This document shows positions 11,692-22,742 of a DNA stretch of 64,000 nt, piece after piece. The position numbers were made by a program, and so were the translations under genes. The notes under the pieces are model-generated. The model saw nothing but the letters and a program-made list of their open reading frames with translations. It was not told the origin of the DNA and did not search any database. Positions within the stretch are counted from its first letter, which is position 1. The number at the start of each line of letters is the position of its first letter. The stretch covers positions 1,426,001-1,490,000 of the forward strand of contig CP085827.1 of NCBI GenBank assembly GCA_020809705.1. Direction: 5' to 3'. The stretch is from Calonectria ilicicola. Taxonomy: Eukaryota > Ascomycota > Sordariomycetes > Hypocreales > Nectriaceae.

Positions 11692-13060
11692 ATGCCTCCT
11701 ACACTACTTGAAAAACCATTGACATTGCCATGCGGCCTTACTTTACCTAGCAGGTTGGTGAAGGCTGCGATGGCAGAGCACATGTCTGATTGTCGCCGTC
11801 TTCCAACATCCCAAGGGTTTGAAAATGCATATAGTGCCTGGGCAAATGGCGGCTGGGGAATGATTCTTACAGGCAACGTCCAAGTTGACGGGCGCTACCT
11901 CGGAGACCCTCACGATACCGCAATCGACCATCTTGTCTCTGAGGGCGACATACTTGCCGCTTATCGAAATTACGCCCAAGCATGTCGAAAACATGGTACA
12001 CCTAGTGTGATGCAGATCAATCATCCCGGCAGACAATCACCCGTCGGCGCTGGGACAAGAAGTTGGCTGTCCAAAAATGTGGCCCCCAGTGCAGTTAAAT
12101 TGAACCTTGGAGATGATCTTCAATCTCGGTTAGCCAGCAGTATTGTCTTCGGAACTCCCAGAGAGCTTTCTATTCTTGAAATTGAGGATGTTATCGGCAG
12201 ATTTGCTTATGCGGCTCGTATTGCTGCTGATACGGGCTTTGACGGTGTTGAGATCCACGCTGCCCACGGTTATCTTTTGGCTCAATTTCTGTCACCGAAA
12301 TCCAATAACCGTGATGACATATACGGCGGAAGTGTCACAAAGCGAGTCCGTCTTATTTTGGACATTATCAAGGCCATTAGGTCATCAGTCCCGCAAAACT
12401 TCTGCATAGGAATTAAGCTCAATTCTGTCGATCATCAGGCGGCATCAGGAACCGATCCGACTAGCGGACTAGACGACTACGCCGAACAGATTCGACTCAT
12501 AGTCGAAGAAGGTATCGATTTTATTGAGATTAGCGGTGGGACGTATGAGAATCCCTTGGTAAATTCCTGGCTCTAGAGTTGCTTCAATGAGTGAGTAGCT
12601 GATTGATTTCAAGATGATCACAGGTGGCGCAATCGGACAAGACCAATCTAGAAAAAGTGCGGCTAGGGAAGCATTCTTCATCGAATTTGCACAGGCAATT
12701 CGAGAAAAAGTACCAGAAACTATGCTCATGATAACTGGAGGCTTCCGTACTAGACGGGGAATGGAAGCTGCACTTCGAGAAAATGCCTGCAACTTAGTTG
12801 GAGTAGGCAGACCCGCTGTTTTGAACCCGACACTACCCAAAGATATTATTCTTAACAGCCAAATTAAAGATGAAGATGCGGTAGTCGTTGCAAAGAAGAT
12901 TCCTACTCCATGGCTGATGAAAAAGTTGGGTCCGCGCGGTATTGGCTCTGGAACCGAGAGTGTAAGCAGTGTTTTGGTGTTTGTAGGATGAAGCTAACTA
13001 AACAATTTCAAGTCTTGGTACAGCAACATGATTCAGAAGATTCACGAGGATCATAATTAG
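11692..13060 (+). CDS. NADH:flavin oxidoreductase, Old Yellow Enzyme family
   Basis: An FMN-dependent ene-reductase or oxidoreductase of about 420 residues. Exons are 11692..12558, 12614..12961 and 13013..13060; both introns are phase 0 (donors GTAAAT and GTAAGC, acceptors TTTCAAG). Family motifs are INHPGRQSP, GVEIHAAHGYLLAQFLSP and NNRDDIYGG, which together form the FMN and substrate site. A later GVGRPA segment binds the FMN phosphate. The last exon is only 48 nt and supplies the conserved SWYSNMIQKI end. No targeting signal is seen. It probably reduces an activated C=C bond of a small molecule. The divergent neighbour is a Zn2Cys6 regulator. Confidence 0.9.
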
Positions 13061-14202
13061 ATCATCAGTTGTAACGGCCAACATTGGCATATCTTTCAGC
13101 AGCTGGGCGGTTTGGAGTATGTAGGACATGGCCCTTGAAAGATACCGTGCCGGGGATGTGTGTGTGGTTCTGAAAGTTCTGGGGAAAGTTCTTCCCGGAT
13201 CTATTGTTATATAGCTGGCAATCACTGAAAATAAAATGAATAGTTTTGCTTGCTGAATGTGATTTTATCCCTTGCGTCTTGTGGTGGTCATGCATTTATT
13301 GTGTTGAATGTCTCCTCAAAAAAACTCTCACTTTAGCATAATTCTGATCAGCTGCGAAGATTTAATGGGATCGGTCTAATGGTGTCAGAGCTATAATTAT
13401 GTCCCCAATCTGTTAGAATACCGCCTCCACAATAGGCTACTAGGTCTTAAAGGTCGCTCCTGGAGCAAATAGATATATCAAATTCTCACTACACGTGTCC
13501 AGGAATGGTGATTTATAATATTCCTGCCCTGGTGAATCTGTTCCTTGATTTATTTACGGTGGAGTAAGAACTGCCTCGGCTGCGAGGGGAAGAGGAAATG
13601 ACCTACCTCAAGTTCGCAATGGGGTGGGTGACTTGCCAGGGAGAGACTCGGACAAAGTCCGATGGCAGGTTATAATGTTTTGTGGATTGATCGGAACCCG
13701 CGGGGGTCTAATCTAACCACTTGAATTGATTGGAGAAGCGATATGAAACAGTCCTACCAACAAGCGAGGTGGCTGAGGGCCATTCAGCGTACCCAGCGAG
13801 ATGGTGCTAAGAAAAGCTGACAATTGGAACCAGTCAGCCATGGCGTGCATTAGTTTTATCCTTCTTCATGGGGGTGGGGAGGGTGTGTGATGGAGACGGC
13901 CATGAGTTCCCCCGCGAATCCCCCCGCGATTTTTTCGTGTTCCCCCGCAATTCCTTTCAGGGGGGCTCGCTTCATGTAACACTGGAATCTTGACTCAGTT
14001 GCCCAACTTTATAAAGTTTTGATCATCTTTATTCCTTCTTAAAATTCATAATACCCGCAGCTAATCTAAACTAATTGTCACAACATCTTGTTCATACCGT
14101 TGATACTGAGTATGAAATGAATTCCAAAGTAAGAGTAAATCAAGGAGTCAAAAAGACAACTATCTTAAGTCAGAAATACACAACAGACCGGTTTTGAGGC
14201 TG
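13061..14202. other. Intergenic region, 1.1 kb, with repeated C-rich motif
   Basis: No gene seen. A CCCCCGC(G/A)A motif occurs three times close together, at about 13909, 13921 and 13943, upstream of the third regulator. Confidence 0.4.
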
Positions 14203-16851
14203 ATGAATCAACAGAAGTCTAACTCTCAACATCGATTCAAGCGCATTAGGCTTCCGCGGTGAGCATCGTTCCAGTAACTTACTTCCGTGGTAATGACTGT
14301 CTGGGCTTCATAAGACTCCGATCTACCCAAGCTTGTGAGGTGAGAAAGTTGGTTTGATACTGGACAAGGAAGACTTGAGTGAGTTGGATAAGTGCATGCT
14401 GACGTGCAAGCCCAGGTGTGCCGCCAACGAAAAGTGAGCTATTTTCACCCCGATTCCCGATTATTAATATGACTGGGTCTAATTTAATTCATTAGGTCCG
14501 ATGTGACGCTTCTAGCCTTGGCTACCCTTGTACCAACTGCGTTGCTTTTAAGCTCGAGTGTCGTTTGAATGATCCTGAAATGAGAAAGGCCAAAAGGAAG
14601 GGGGTAGAGAAATCCCAAGGATTTGACATGTAAGATAAAGTGAGCTCGGAAGAAGGTTTGCAGTGATTAACTTCCATGAACAGGTTCTTCAATCTCGAAT
14701 CTGTTATGCCTGTAGAAGATGTTGGTATAGCCACCGAGGGCACCAAGCTACTAAAGGATTCGCCAAATATCTTCTTCGCAACCATTCAGCCTACTCCTCC
14801 AGCTAATTCTTCGGTGCAGCAACTAGGATGTAACCAAGTTTTAAATCTACCTACTGAATTGCAATCAAGTGGAAATGGAAACGAGGGCAATCCCAACTCT
14901 GAGCCGAACCTCACCTACCCGGCCGTCACAGATGATAGCTGGGTTACATATTTGGGAGACTGGATTAATGTTTCTCTGTGGTGATGAAAATACACCAGGA
15001 GGCTCTGTCCACTACCCTTTGTTGAATTGTTTCAAAGGGCTCAACACGGAGCTGGTGGAACAGGATGATACCGAAATGGACATATTGTGTCGGCTAGGGG
15101 CGTTTTTATTACCCTCCAAATCCCTTTGTGACGATATTATTGCTTCATATTTCACATGGATTCATCCCATACTACCGGTAATCAACCGCGGGCATTTCTT
15201 GAGGTGCTATGAGAACCCAGAGAATCCACCTTCGATTTTGCTTCTGCAGGCCTTGCTTCTTGCCGGATCACGTGTTTGCGACAACTCGCAGCTTGCCAGT
15301 GCCGATGACTCAGCTACTACAGCTGCCAATACATTATATAAAAGAGCCAAGGCCTCATACGATGCTGATTATGAGAAGGACCGTTTGATAATTCTTCAAT
15401 CAGTTCTGCTAATGGGTTGGTTTTGGGAAAGTCACGAGGGAGCTGGCCAGAATACTTTCTATTGGAGTCACATAGGAACAGCAATGGCTCTGGAGCTTGG
15501 TTTGCATCGCTCCCCTGAGCTAACCAATTTTCCAGACAAGCGTTTATGGAAGCGTATCTGGTGGACCATTTTTACTCGTGACCGAGGTCTAGCCGTGGCA
15601 ACGGGTTGCCCGATTCAGGTCAATTCAAATGATTCAGACATTGAAAGGCTTTCGGAAGATGATTTTATTGAAGAGGAGTCATCTGGAAAAGAGAAAATGT
15701 CCCTTGATAGGACACAAACACAGTTCTTTATCCAGTATGCCAGACTATCTGAAGTAATGGACATGATCTTATCACACCAACGGTCAAAAGGTAGAGAATG
15801 CCAGAGTAGTGAAGATTTTGAACATTGCAAGCTTCATCTATCTACTTGGTTACGGAACTACAAGGCTTCTAGGCCTTGGCAACCACGACATCACAGCTTC
15901 TGGCATGCGATTTTACAATTCAAATACTACACCACCCTTTGTCTCCTTCATCGATATGGCGCACAATCAAGTGAACATGTCTGTTCTCTTGAATCTTCGC
16001 ATGGAAATTATGAGCAAGAAACGGTCCGAATTGCTGTTATGGCTATATCAATTGTCGACAAACTCAGGGCTTACAGGCAGCTCAAATACTGTCCATCGTT
16101 CATTTTCCGTGGTCCTATTTCAAGCCTAATCGCACGTAATACTTTTCTGAGGTCACATCTGATATCCATGCAAAGTATTGCAGGTGAACAGGTGAACAGG
16201 GGCATGCAAGGGCTGCAAGAAATAGCTAAGGTTTGGCCAGTGGTCAAAACCCTCCTAACATCAATAGGCATCACCAAGAACCGCCAACAGGTCAGAAAGG
16301 TGTCTCCAGGAATTGAATCAGCAGCAAAAGAGAGTGGAGTGAAATTCCATAATTGGCAATGTCTCGACACATGCCAGTCAAATTTCACACCGGCCAGTGT
16401 GGAACAAGTTCCAAGATTAGAAGATTTTGAAGAGAATTCATTACAGCCATCAAAAAACACAAGCACAGATCTATTATCTGATATATCTTTAAACCCAATG
16501 GTTTCACTGGATGCATATTTCAACGAAGCACAAGAGAACCGGGCCAGATCTGACCAATTTCCGGTCCCGATATCGGCACAAAGCCTGGATGTTGACTTGA
16601 GTATAAATAGGGATGTGAATGATACTCTTATCGACCCATTATTGGCCATATCAGAATCATCATACCTTTACCAGGGCAAAGACCCCAGAAAGGATGAAGA
16701 TGTTTGTTTCGTCGAAAGAATTGAAGTTTCCAGGCTGAGCGATGGAATAAGCAAAGATCATGAATGTGGAGGGGGTGATACGGAACCATGCCATGAGTCC
16801 GCTATCACAGACCAAAATTCATGGGCCACATCGGAACTGGAAGACTGGTAA
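14203..16851 (+). CDS. Zn2Cys6 transcription factor (Ctf1-like architecture) with an apparent frameshift
   Basis: A nuclear regulator. The zinc cluster is built from four small exons: 14203..14258, 14315..14339 (25 nt), 14416..14433 (18 nt) and 14496..14629. Exon 5 starts at 14684. Joined, they give Cys at 26, 29, 36, 45, 48 and 55 (ACEVCRQRKVRCD, then YPCTNCVAFKLEC), a perfect cluster. The fungal-specific domain follows, with the motifs YFTWIHPILPVINRGHF and LWKRIWWTIFTRDRG. The layout resembles cutinase regulator Ctf1-type proteins. Near 14967 the frame of DDSWVTYLGDWINVS ends in TGA, and the homologous-looking continuation GDENTPGGSVHYPL sits one base over. No good intron reconciles them, so a frameshift is likely. 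A further donor (GTAAGT) overlaps the stop at 16849-16851, so a short last exon is possible. Confidence 0.8.
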
Positions 16852-17426
16852 GTGAGACCGAGAAGAAAACACAAACATGAAGCTCACGATCACCTTAGGT
16901 CCTAGTTCTTCTGCATTGACAAGTATCTTGGAGCACTTGGCTCAGTATTGTAAATTTGTTGGCTGAGACATAAACAATGAACAGCATCCGTTTTGGTAGA
17001 ACATTTTTTATGAGATCAATGAATTGTTATAAAACTCTTGACTTAAAATATCGCTAGTTGATGTGAGCTACAGAACTAAGGAATGGTTGTTGCGAAGCCA
17101 TTATCAGGTGCACACATAGACACTAAGCTGTAATGATACCAGGTGGAGTAAGATGAGAGTTGGGATTACCAGAGTAGTCTATATTTCAACTCCTAATACT
17201 ATATATTATCAAAATAAAAAATTGGAATACTAAATCAGTACTAGCAACCGCAGATTACTGTCGATTGTTGACGCTAAGAATGGGTCGCCCGTCAAGATGC
17301 CAAACTGCTTGCTGAGGGCTGGGGGTCAGCGAATTCAGCTTCTCGGTGCGCTCTACCACGAACACGCTCCATTACTACATACCCACGTTTCTCTAAACGC
17401 TCACCGACGCCTCGTAGTCGCAATCA
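16852..17426. other. Intergenic, no gene seen
   Basis: AT-rich 3' flank of the third regulator. No repeat or gene recognised. Confidence 0.4.
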
Positions 17427-18014
17427 TCAGAGAGCGAGTGAAAGGCTGTACTGGTGTCTTTGGCCCAACACTTGATCTCCAATGGCATCTTCGTTCTCGC
17501 TAGCTCCAAGAAAGGCACCGTCTTTCAGTGGGTTAAGGCGATGGCGGAAGCGCACAAGGTAGGCCGTGGTTGACACGGCCAATTCTTCCATCTTCTCGCG
17601 CTCTGTCTCCCACTTCACGGCAATGGCTTAGTCACTCACAGTCAGCTTCGGGCGGAGGAGGCTTTAGGAAGCATCCTCGTTACGATGAGGGGTTTGCTAT
17701 TGTTGCCCAGCACGACGTCGCCGACGCTGGTCTTAGTCTTACTAGGACGGTACGCCATGTCGATGGATGCCACGCCGATGGATGCCACGCCGAAAATGAC
17801 GGGAACGCCTGGCGCGCAGTGTTTGCTGTTTGCACAGGGATGGGCAAGATTGCATTGAATTAGACACAATCTGCCAGTCCTCGGACCACTTCTTGTCTAC
17901 ATCGTCCTCGTATTCTTCTCCTCCTTCCGTCTCTGCCTTCTTTGCAGCACTAGGGTCCGAAGCCGTGGACTCAATGTTTGCCTGCAATGGGACTATCGGT
18001 CTTCTCGGGAACAA
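17427..18014 (-). pseudogene. Probable relic of a GC-richer coding gene
   Basis: The stretch is richer in GC than its flanks, and three minus-strand reading frames have protein-like composition: an acidic N-terminal piece from 18014, a piece with VPVIFGVASIG and DVVLGNNSKP (17869..17642), and a charged piece with KWETEREKMEELAV (17618..17427). They lie in order on one strand but cannot be joined by clear splice sites. A 15-bp unit (CGATGGATGCCACGC) is directly repeated near 17760-17790. The most likely reading is a decayed gene of unknown function; an intron-rich functional gene is less likely. Confidence 0.3.
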
Positions 18015-18718
18015 CCGCCGCTAACCCAAACCATTTCGATAGTGCCCCCTAAAGTGACTAAAGGGGCGGAGTGAAGTTCCCGTCTTGGCAGAAGCTACTT
18101 TGGGCCCTAACCAAATTTGGAGCCACTATTAATTAACAGTCGTGAGGGTGGCAATGAGGTGGTTCTGCTCAATGTCTTATGCGACGAGATAATTAGTTAC
18201 TCAACATTCAACATAGTCTACGGAATGACTCGGGAGAAATTGGTGGAGTTCAAAATTGTGCGCAGACACCGCTTCCATCTGAAGCCACCAGTCTAAGAGG
18301 CAAAGATGAGGTCGGCCCGCTCTCGTCTAATCAGTCACCTTGAGTCTGATTAACACCCTTCGGCCTTCAGCTAGCCTCATGAAGCCCCCAATATTACATT
18401 TTCTGCGAAAACCGGCGTGTACATTACATATGTATTGATAAAAGACGACTTGACGATCTACACGACCCCATTGGGGCTAGCTATTTCACGAGGAGTCCCT
18501 CCTACCAGGGGGGTCTGCGTAGTCGGATATCCCACTCAATTCGGGGCCCCCTGCCATCCCTCCTAAAAGGGCACTCGCTACGGGGGTCCGTTTTCACAAA
18601 TGACCGCCCTGGCCGCTCAAGGTATCCTAATGTCCCTTGACCCGTGGCTGTGGCACTTTGAACCGAATATTAGTAACTTTCCCCGCGTGTGGTAAAACAA
18701 CGGCAAATGTCTAACATC
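18015..18718. other. Intergenic, possible transposon debris
   Basis: No coding sequence seen. A short inverted repeat (GCCCC and AGGGGC arms around about 18042-18067) and several C-rich and G-rich blocks are present; too little to name an element. Confidence 0.25.
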
Positions 18719-19015
18719 TTCAGCTTTCAGCTACGGTCGCAACGCCCCCACTAGTACGTGTTAAGCCAATATTCCTGAATGATGCAGAATCAACTATTCC
18801 ACAGCTGGTAAATTAGTGGGCTGCTTACTCTTGTCTCAAACATATTCAGCTTTCAGCTGAGGTTATAACGCCGCCACTAGTACATGTTAAGCCAATACTC
18901 CTGAATAGTGCAGCGCTAACTATTCCACAGCTAGTGAAGTAATGAGCTACTTAGTCTTGTCTCAAAGATATTCAGCTTTCAGCTAGGGTTATAGCGCCAC
19001 CACTAGTACGTGTTG
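18719..19015. repeat. Tandem repeat, 126-bp unit, about 2.4 copies
   Basis: Copies begin with TTCAGCTTTCAGCT at 18719, 18845 and 18971, a period of exactly 126 bp. Each continues with a shared core containing CCACTAGTAC and GTTAAGCCAATA, then CTATTCCACAGCT and CTTGTCTCAAA. Copies 1 and 2 are complete and diverged by point changes; the third breaks off about 45 bp in. The array ends about 350 bp upstream of the papain-fold-like gene. Confidence 0.85.
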
Positions 19016-19364
19016 ACTTCAATTTTTCCAAGGGCGACAAATGAGAGTCAAGTCCTGCAAGGAGCGTGTGCAGTGGAAATTCCATCTTTCGCAAGCCACT
19101 TCATCCTCCACGCACCATCTGGCAGCGAAGGTGGAACAATCTGTGATAAACGATGTCTAATGAGAGACTTCAGTGGCTTATAGACAACTTACTCTAACTC
19201 GAACTGAGAGGAGAGATATCTATTTGAATACTTAAACCCCCGATTCAAACACTTGCTACTCCTGCTACCTCCATCATCATACCTACACTCTATTGCCAAC
19301 CGTCTACTTTTCAATCTTCCATTGGCTTACTCTATCTAAAACCATCACTCCAAATTTTTCCACC

Positions 19365-20236
19365 ATGAATCCCCAAGAAGATAACTCTATGGAAGAGGAG
19401 ATTGACTTTGGCAACCTCATGAACTTCTTTGCACACCTGCAACTTGCCCCGCCAGAAGATGGCCAAGGTCGTTACGACTGCGTCTGGTGCACCGTCTCTG
19501 CCCTAACTGGCATTTCTCTTGGGGATTTACAGTCGAAACTGACCACCGAGGAGCGACCACTAACTAAGCGCGGGATAGAGTGGGACGGAGAAGTTTTTGG
19601 GGGTGCCACCGACCATCAGGTTGAGAGCCTCTTGGCTGCTCTGGATCAAAACATCTTGTAGGTCAGACACTCTAAACTCTAATACTCAAATCTCTAAGCC
19701 AGAGCCAATTCCAGATGTGCCTCACGAATCAACTTCGAGAACGGAGCTACCACGAGGGTGTTAGACAGATACAGGACCCAATGGGACCGAAATGCCATGG
19801 CCATCTCCCTGGAGATGGCTCAGGCGTTCGCAAAAGAGGCTGGTGTGACCAAGATCGGCGTGGCTTACAGCGAAGGTGGACCTCTTGGCCATTGTGTCGT
19901 CTACCAATACAGGCAGGGCGGGTGGGAATTCATCGATTGGCAAAGAGACCCTGTCAACGGCAAGGTTTTTACACCTTCTTCGAATGCACGCATCTATCTC
20001 CTTTTCGCCATTAATCAGACTGGCTTGATCAGCCCAGACCAGATCTGGTACATCAACGGGTAAGCTTCTTTCATTCTGAGATATAGAAATTCTGCTCACC
20101 ATGTGCTAGTGTTGACAACAAGAAATTGCTGCACGAAACATACGCGTACCGAAACAAGGAATGGATAAGGAGACGAGAAGAAATACGCAAGGGCATTATC
20201 AACGAAATTCGTAAAAAGAAGGGCGCTTTTAACTGA
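19365..20236 (+). CDS. Small protein with papain-fold toxin-like (Tox-PL) residue pattern
   Basis: Three exons, 19365..19657, 19715..20059 and 20110..20236, with introns of 57 and 50 nt, give about 254 residues. The start MNPQEDNSME follows CACC. I recognise no well-known fungal family by whole sequence. What is visible is an acidic N terminus, then YDCVWCTVSALTG (Cys 39 and 42), then GPLGHCVVY (His 157) and WEFIDWQ (Asp 172, Gln 174), and a very basic C-terminal helix. A Cys near the start of a helix, a His in a beta strand and D-x-Q on the next strand is the arrangement of papain-like peptidase or deamidase domains found as toxin tips in bacterial polymorphic toxins. The fold is inferred, not proven. 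No signal peptide is seen. The gene sits alone in a gene-poor stretch after a tandem repeat. Confidence 0.72.
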
Positions 20237-21085
20237 GAGAGCTCCCCCTCTGCTTCGAAACACTAGATATGTATACTTTCCAGGGCTCGTTACTACGTCA
20301 AAGAAAATTGTTAGCATCACTCCTTTCAATTTGATGTAATATATGGTCTCTGAAATCGTTCCTGAGAAAGGTCATTTATTATCTTTTTGCGCGTGACTAT
20401 GTGTACCGGTTCATGTTAACAGGTAAGATGTAGGCATGCTGGTTTAAATAGTGGAATGATATGATACTGAATGATAGGTTAATTGGTTTAGTAAATTTAT
20501 TGAAAGTTAATTTGATGATATTGAAAGCTATGTTGTATGTTAGTTTTGTCTCCGAGTTTATTGGAATTTGCGAACAAGGATTGAATCCTTTTCTGCAAAA
20601 AGACAATTTTGGGATCTTAGAATCAGCTACATGGACTAATACCAGTAAATTCAGACTACTAATCAAATGTGCAAACTCTTCATCAAAGCTTGCGATAGAT
20701 TCGGTACCTCCTTCAAAAGCAGTCACTTTCTGATTTCAAACACTGTTTTAAACCAAACTACGTAAGCAGTCCCAACATTCTCAGATATCAACGCTTTGCT
20801 AATGGGCTCCCATGGTAGGAGGAATGAAGTAGATGTTATTGGAAGAAGAACGAGTTCAAAATGATTAATGGCTTATTCGGCTTGGGGTAAGTCTGGTTCG
20901 AAGTTGAAATAAGTTATATGTATTCTTACATCTTGTCAGACCCTGCCAAAATGAGGCTGTTTTCAGCGGTTTTAAACATAGAAAAAGCCACCACCTTTCC
21001 ACTTCATTAGATCTAGTACATTTATCACTTGAATTTCATCCTATAATGCGACGACTATTTGTTGAGTATGATAGGCAGATTTCTA
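20237..21085. other. Convergent intergenic region
   Basis: 849 bp of AT-rich DNA between two genes that end facing each other. Short open frames here look random. Confidence 0.4.
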
Positions 21086-22742
21086 TCATTGATGCTCCAT
21101 ATGAGCCGCACCCTCCATCTTCTCATCCATGAGTTTGTCCTCGTTTCCGCTCTCTTCAGATTTACTGTGGAGCGGCTGTCTCAATTTGTACATAGGGCGT
21201 TGAAAGATTGCATCCATTTCATCCAGACTAAGACCACTTGTCTCTGGAACGAAGAATAGCGTGTAGAAGAAAGCTATGATGCACCAGCCAACAAAGAACA
21301 CAAAGGCTCCCCATACCTTCATGGAAGAGAGAATACTAGGCGTGGCCTTGGTTATAGCAAAGTAAAACAGCCAGTGAAAGCATTGAGATAATGCTCCTCC
21401 AAAAGAGCGAATCCGATTTGGCCACAACTCAGCTCCGAAGAGGTAAGGTAGTGTATACAATCCCACCGCCCAGCCCAGAGCATGAATATAAATGATCGCA
21501 ATTGCAGCATCGGATGCACCCTTCGGCACAGAGTCTGGATTTCTTGTAAAGTATTTCAAGTACCCAGAAAGGTAACTGTGGCATAGTGTTTGAATGGATA
21601 TTCCGATCATCAGAGATCTCCTTCTGCCAAGGACATCAACAAAAACCAGCGAAGCCAAGAGACAGCAAACGAGTTTGGCAATAGCATAGAGTCCACTGGA
21701 ATACACCTTAACATCTGTGCCCGTGACTCCGATAAGCCCGAATATTGTGGGTAAATAATTTGTAATGGAGTTTGCCCCTGAAAACTGTGCAAGGATGTAG
21801 GCAATAATCGTAAGCTGGACACGTCGGAGGTTGGATTTGACGAGAAAGGTTTCCTTGACAACCGAAGTAAAAGATTGCTCTCCAAATTGGCTATTTTCAT
21901 CTTCAATGTGGGACAGAGCTTGGGTATATTCCTCTTGGACATAAGGATGGCTTTCCGGAAGACCACGGAGCTTTACTAGAGAAGCCAGTGCCTCTTCTCG
22001 CCGCCCCTTCAATACGAGCCATCGAGGTGATTCGCAGGCGAGAAACGAAAGGGCAATTGCAATTGCAGGAACAAAGGTCTGAACAAACCAGGGTACCTGA
22101 TGTTGTAGGATGCGTGATGATGATATATGGATGTTGACTCCATACACAGAAAAGATGCCTATGGCCTGTCCGGAAAGCATGCCGACGTTGAACCATAGGG
22201 TCATGAGACCTCGTACCGTCTTCGGGGCCATCTCCGCTATGGCCATTGGTCCGACCACAGTACAAGCACCTATGCCAAGGCCGGCCACGATGCGTCCAAC
22301 GTATAAGGCGCCTTGATTCCCATAAGCGAAGCATGAGATCAGAGATCCAATGGCGTAGGTAATTTGGTATATTCTCATAGACCAGATCCGTCCTAATCTG
22401 TCATTGAGAAAAAAGGAGAGGAAAGCTCCAACTCCGGCACCGATATTGACAAACGAAACGAGATTCGAGATGGTTGAAGCATCGAGTTCAGAGTCGAGGT
22501 GGTACTCGTCGCGAAATGATTTGAGTTGTGTAATGGCTGCCGCAGCACCTTCGTCCCAACCTGTTCCCAATCTTGGTTAGCCAACTTGTGTCTCCAAAAG
22601 CTAATTTCCCCTCACCTTTCGGGCAACCAGCAAGTGCAAATGTAACCACTGTCAGAAACAGACGCCAGTTGAGAATTCCATCCGGTAACGATTGGACACC
22701 TCTGATGTATTTCATCAACGAAGATTGCTTGACGGAGTCCAT
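21086..22742 (-). CDS. MFS sugar transporter family protein
   Basis: A plasma-membrane transporter of about 533 residues with 12 expected membrane helices. Exon 1 is 22742..22616 and exon 2 is 22560..21086, with a 55-nt intron (donor GTGAGG). The exons join as AGCPKG-WDEGAAAA, the usual first-helix region. Sugar-porter marks are NDRLGRIWSMR in the loop after helix 2, VDVLGRRRSLM in the matching second-half loop, PYLFGAELWPNRIRS, and FVPETSGLSLDEMD, a variant of the PETKG signature. The substrate may be a sugar, quinate or a similar polyol. Its neighbours on the right handle tricarboxylates, but nothing in this sequence shows that it carries acids. Confidence 0.9.

Noticed and set aside
18042..18067. 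Inverted repeat as a transposon end
   Set aside because: Short and imperfect, with no partner end, target duplication or transposase nearby.
21903..22334. A 143-codon minus-strand open frame within the transporter gene
   Set aside because: Same strand as the transporter but a different reading frame; shadow of the real coding frame.
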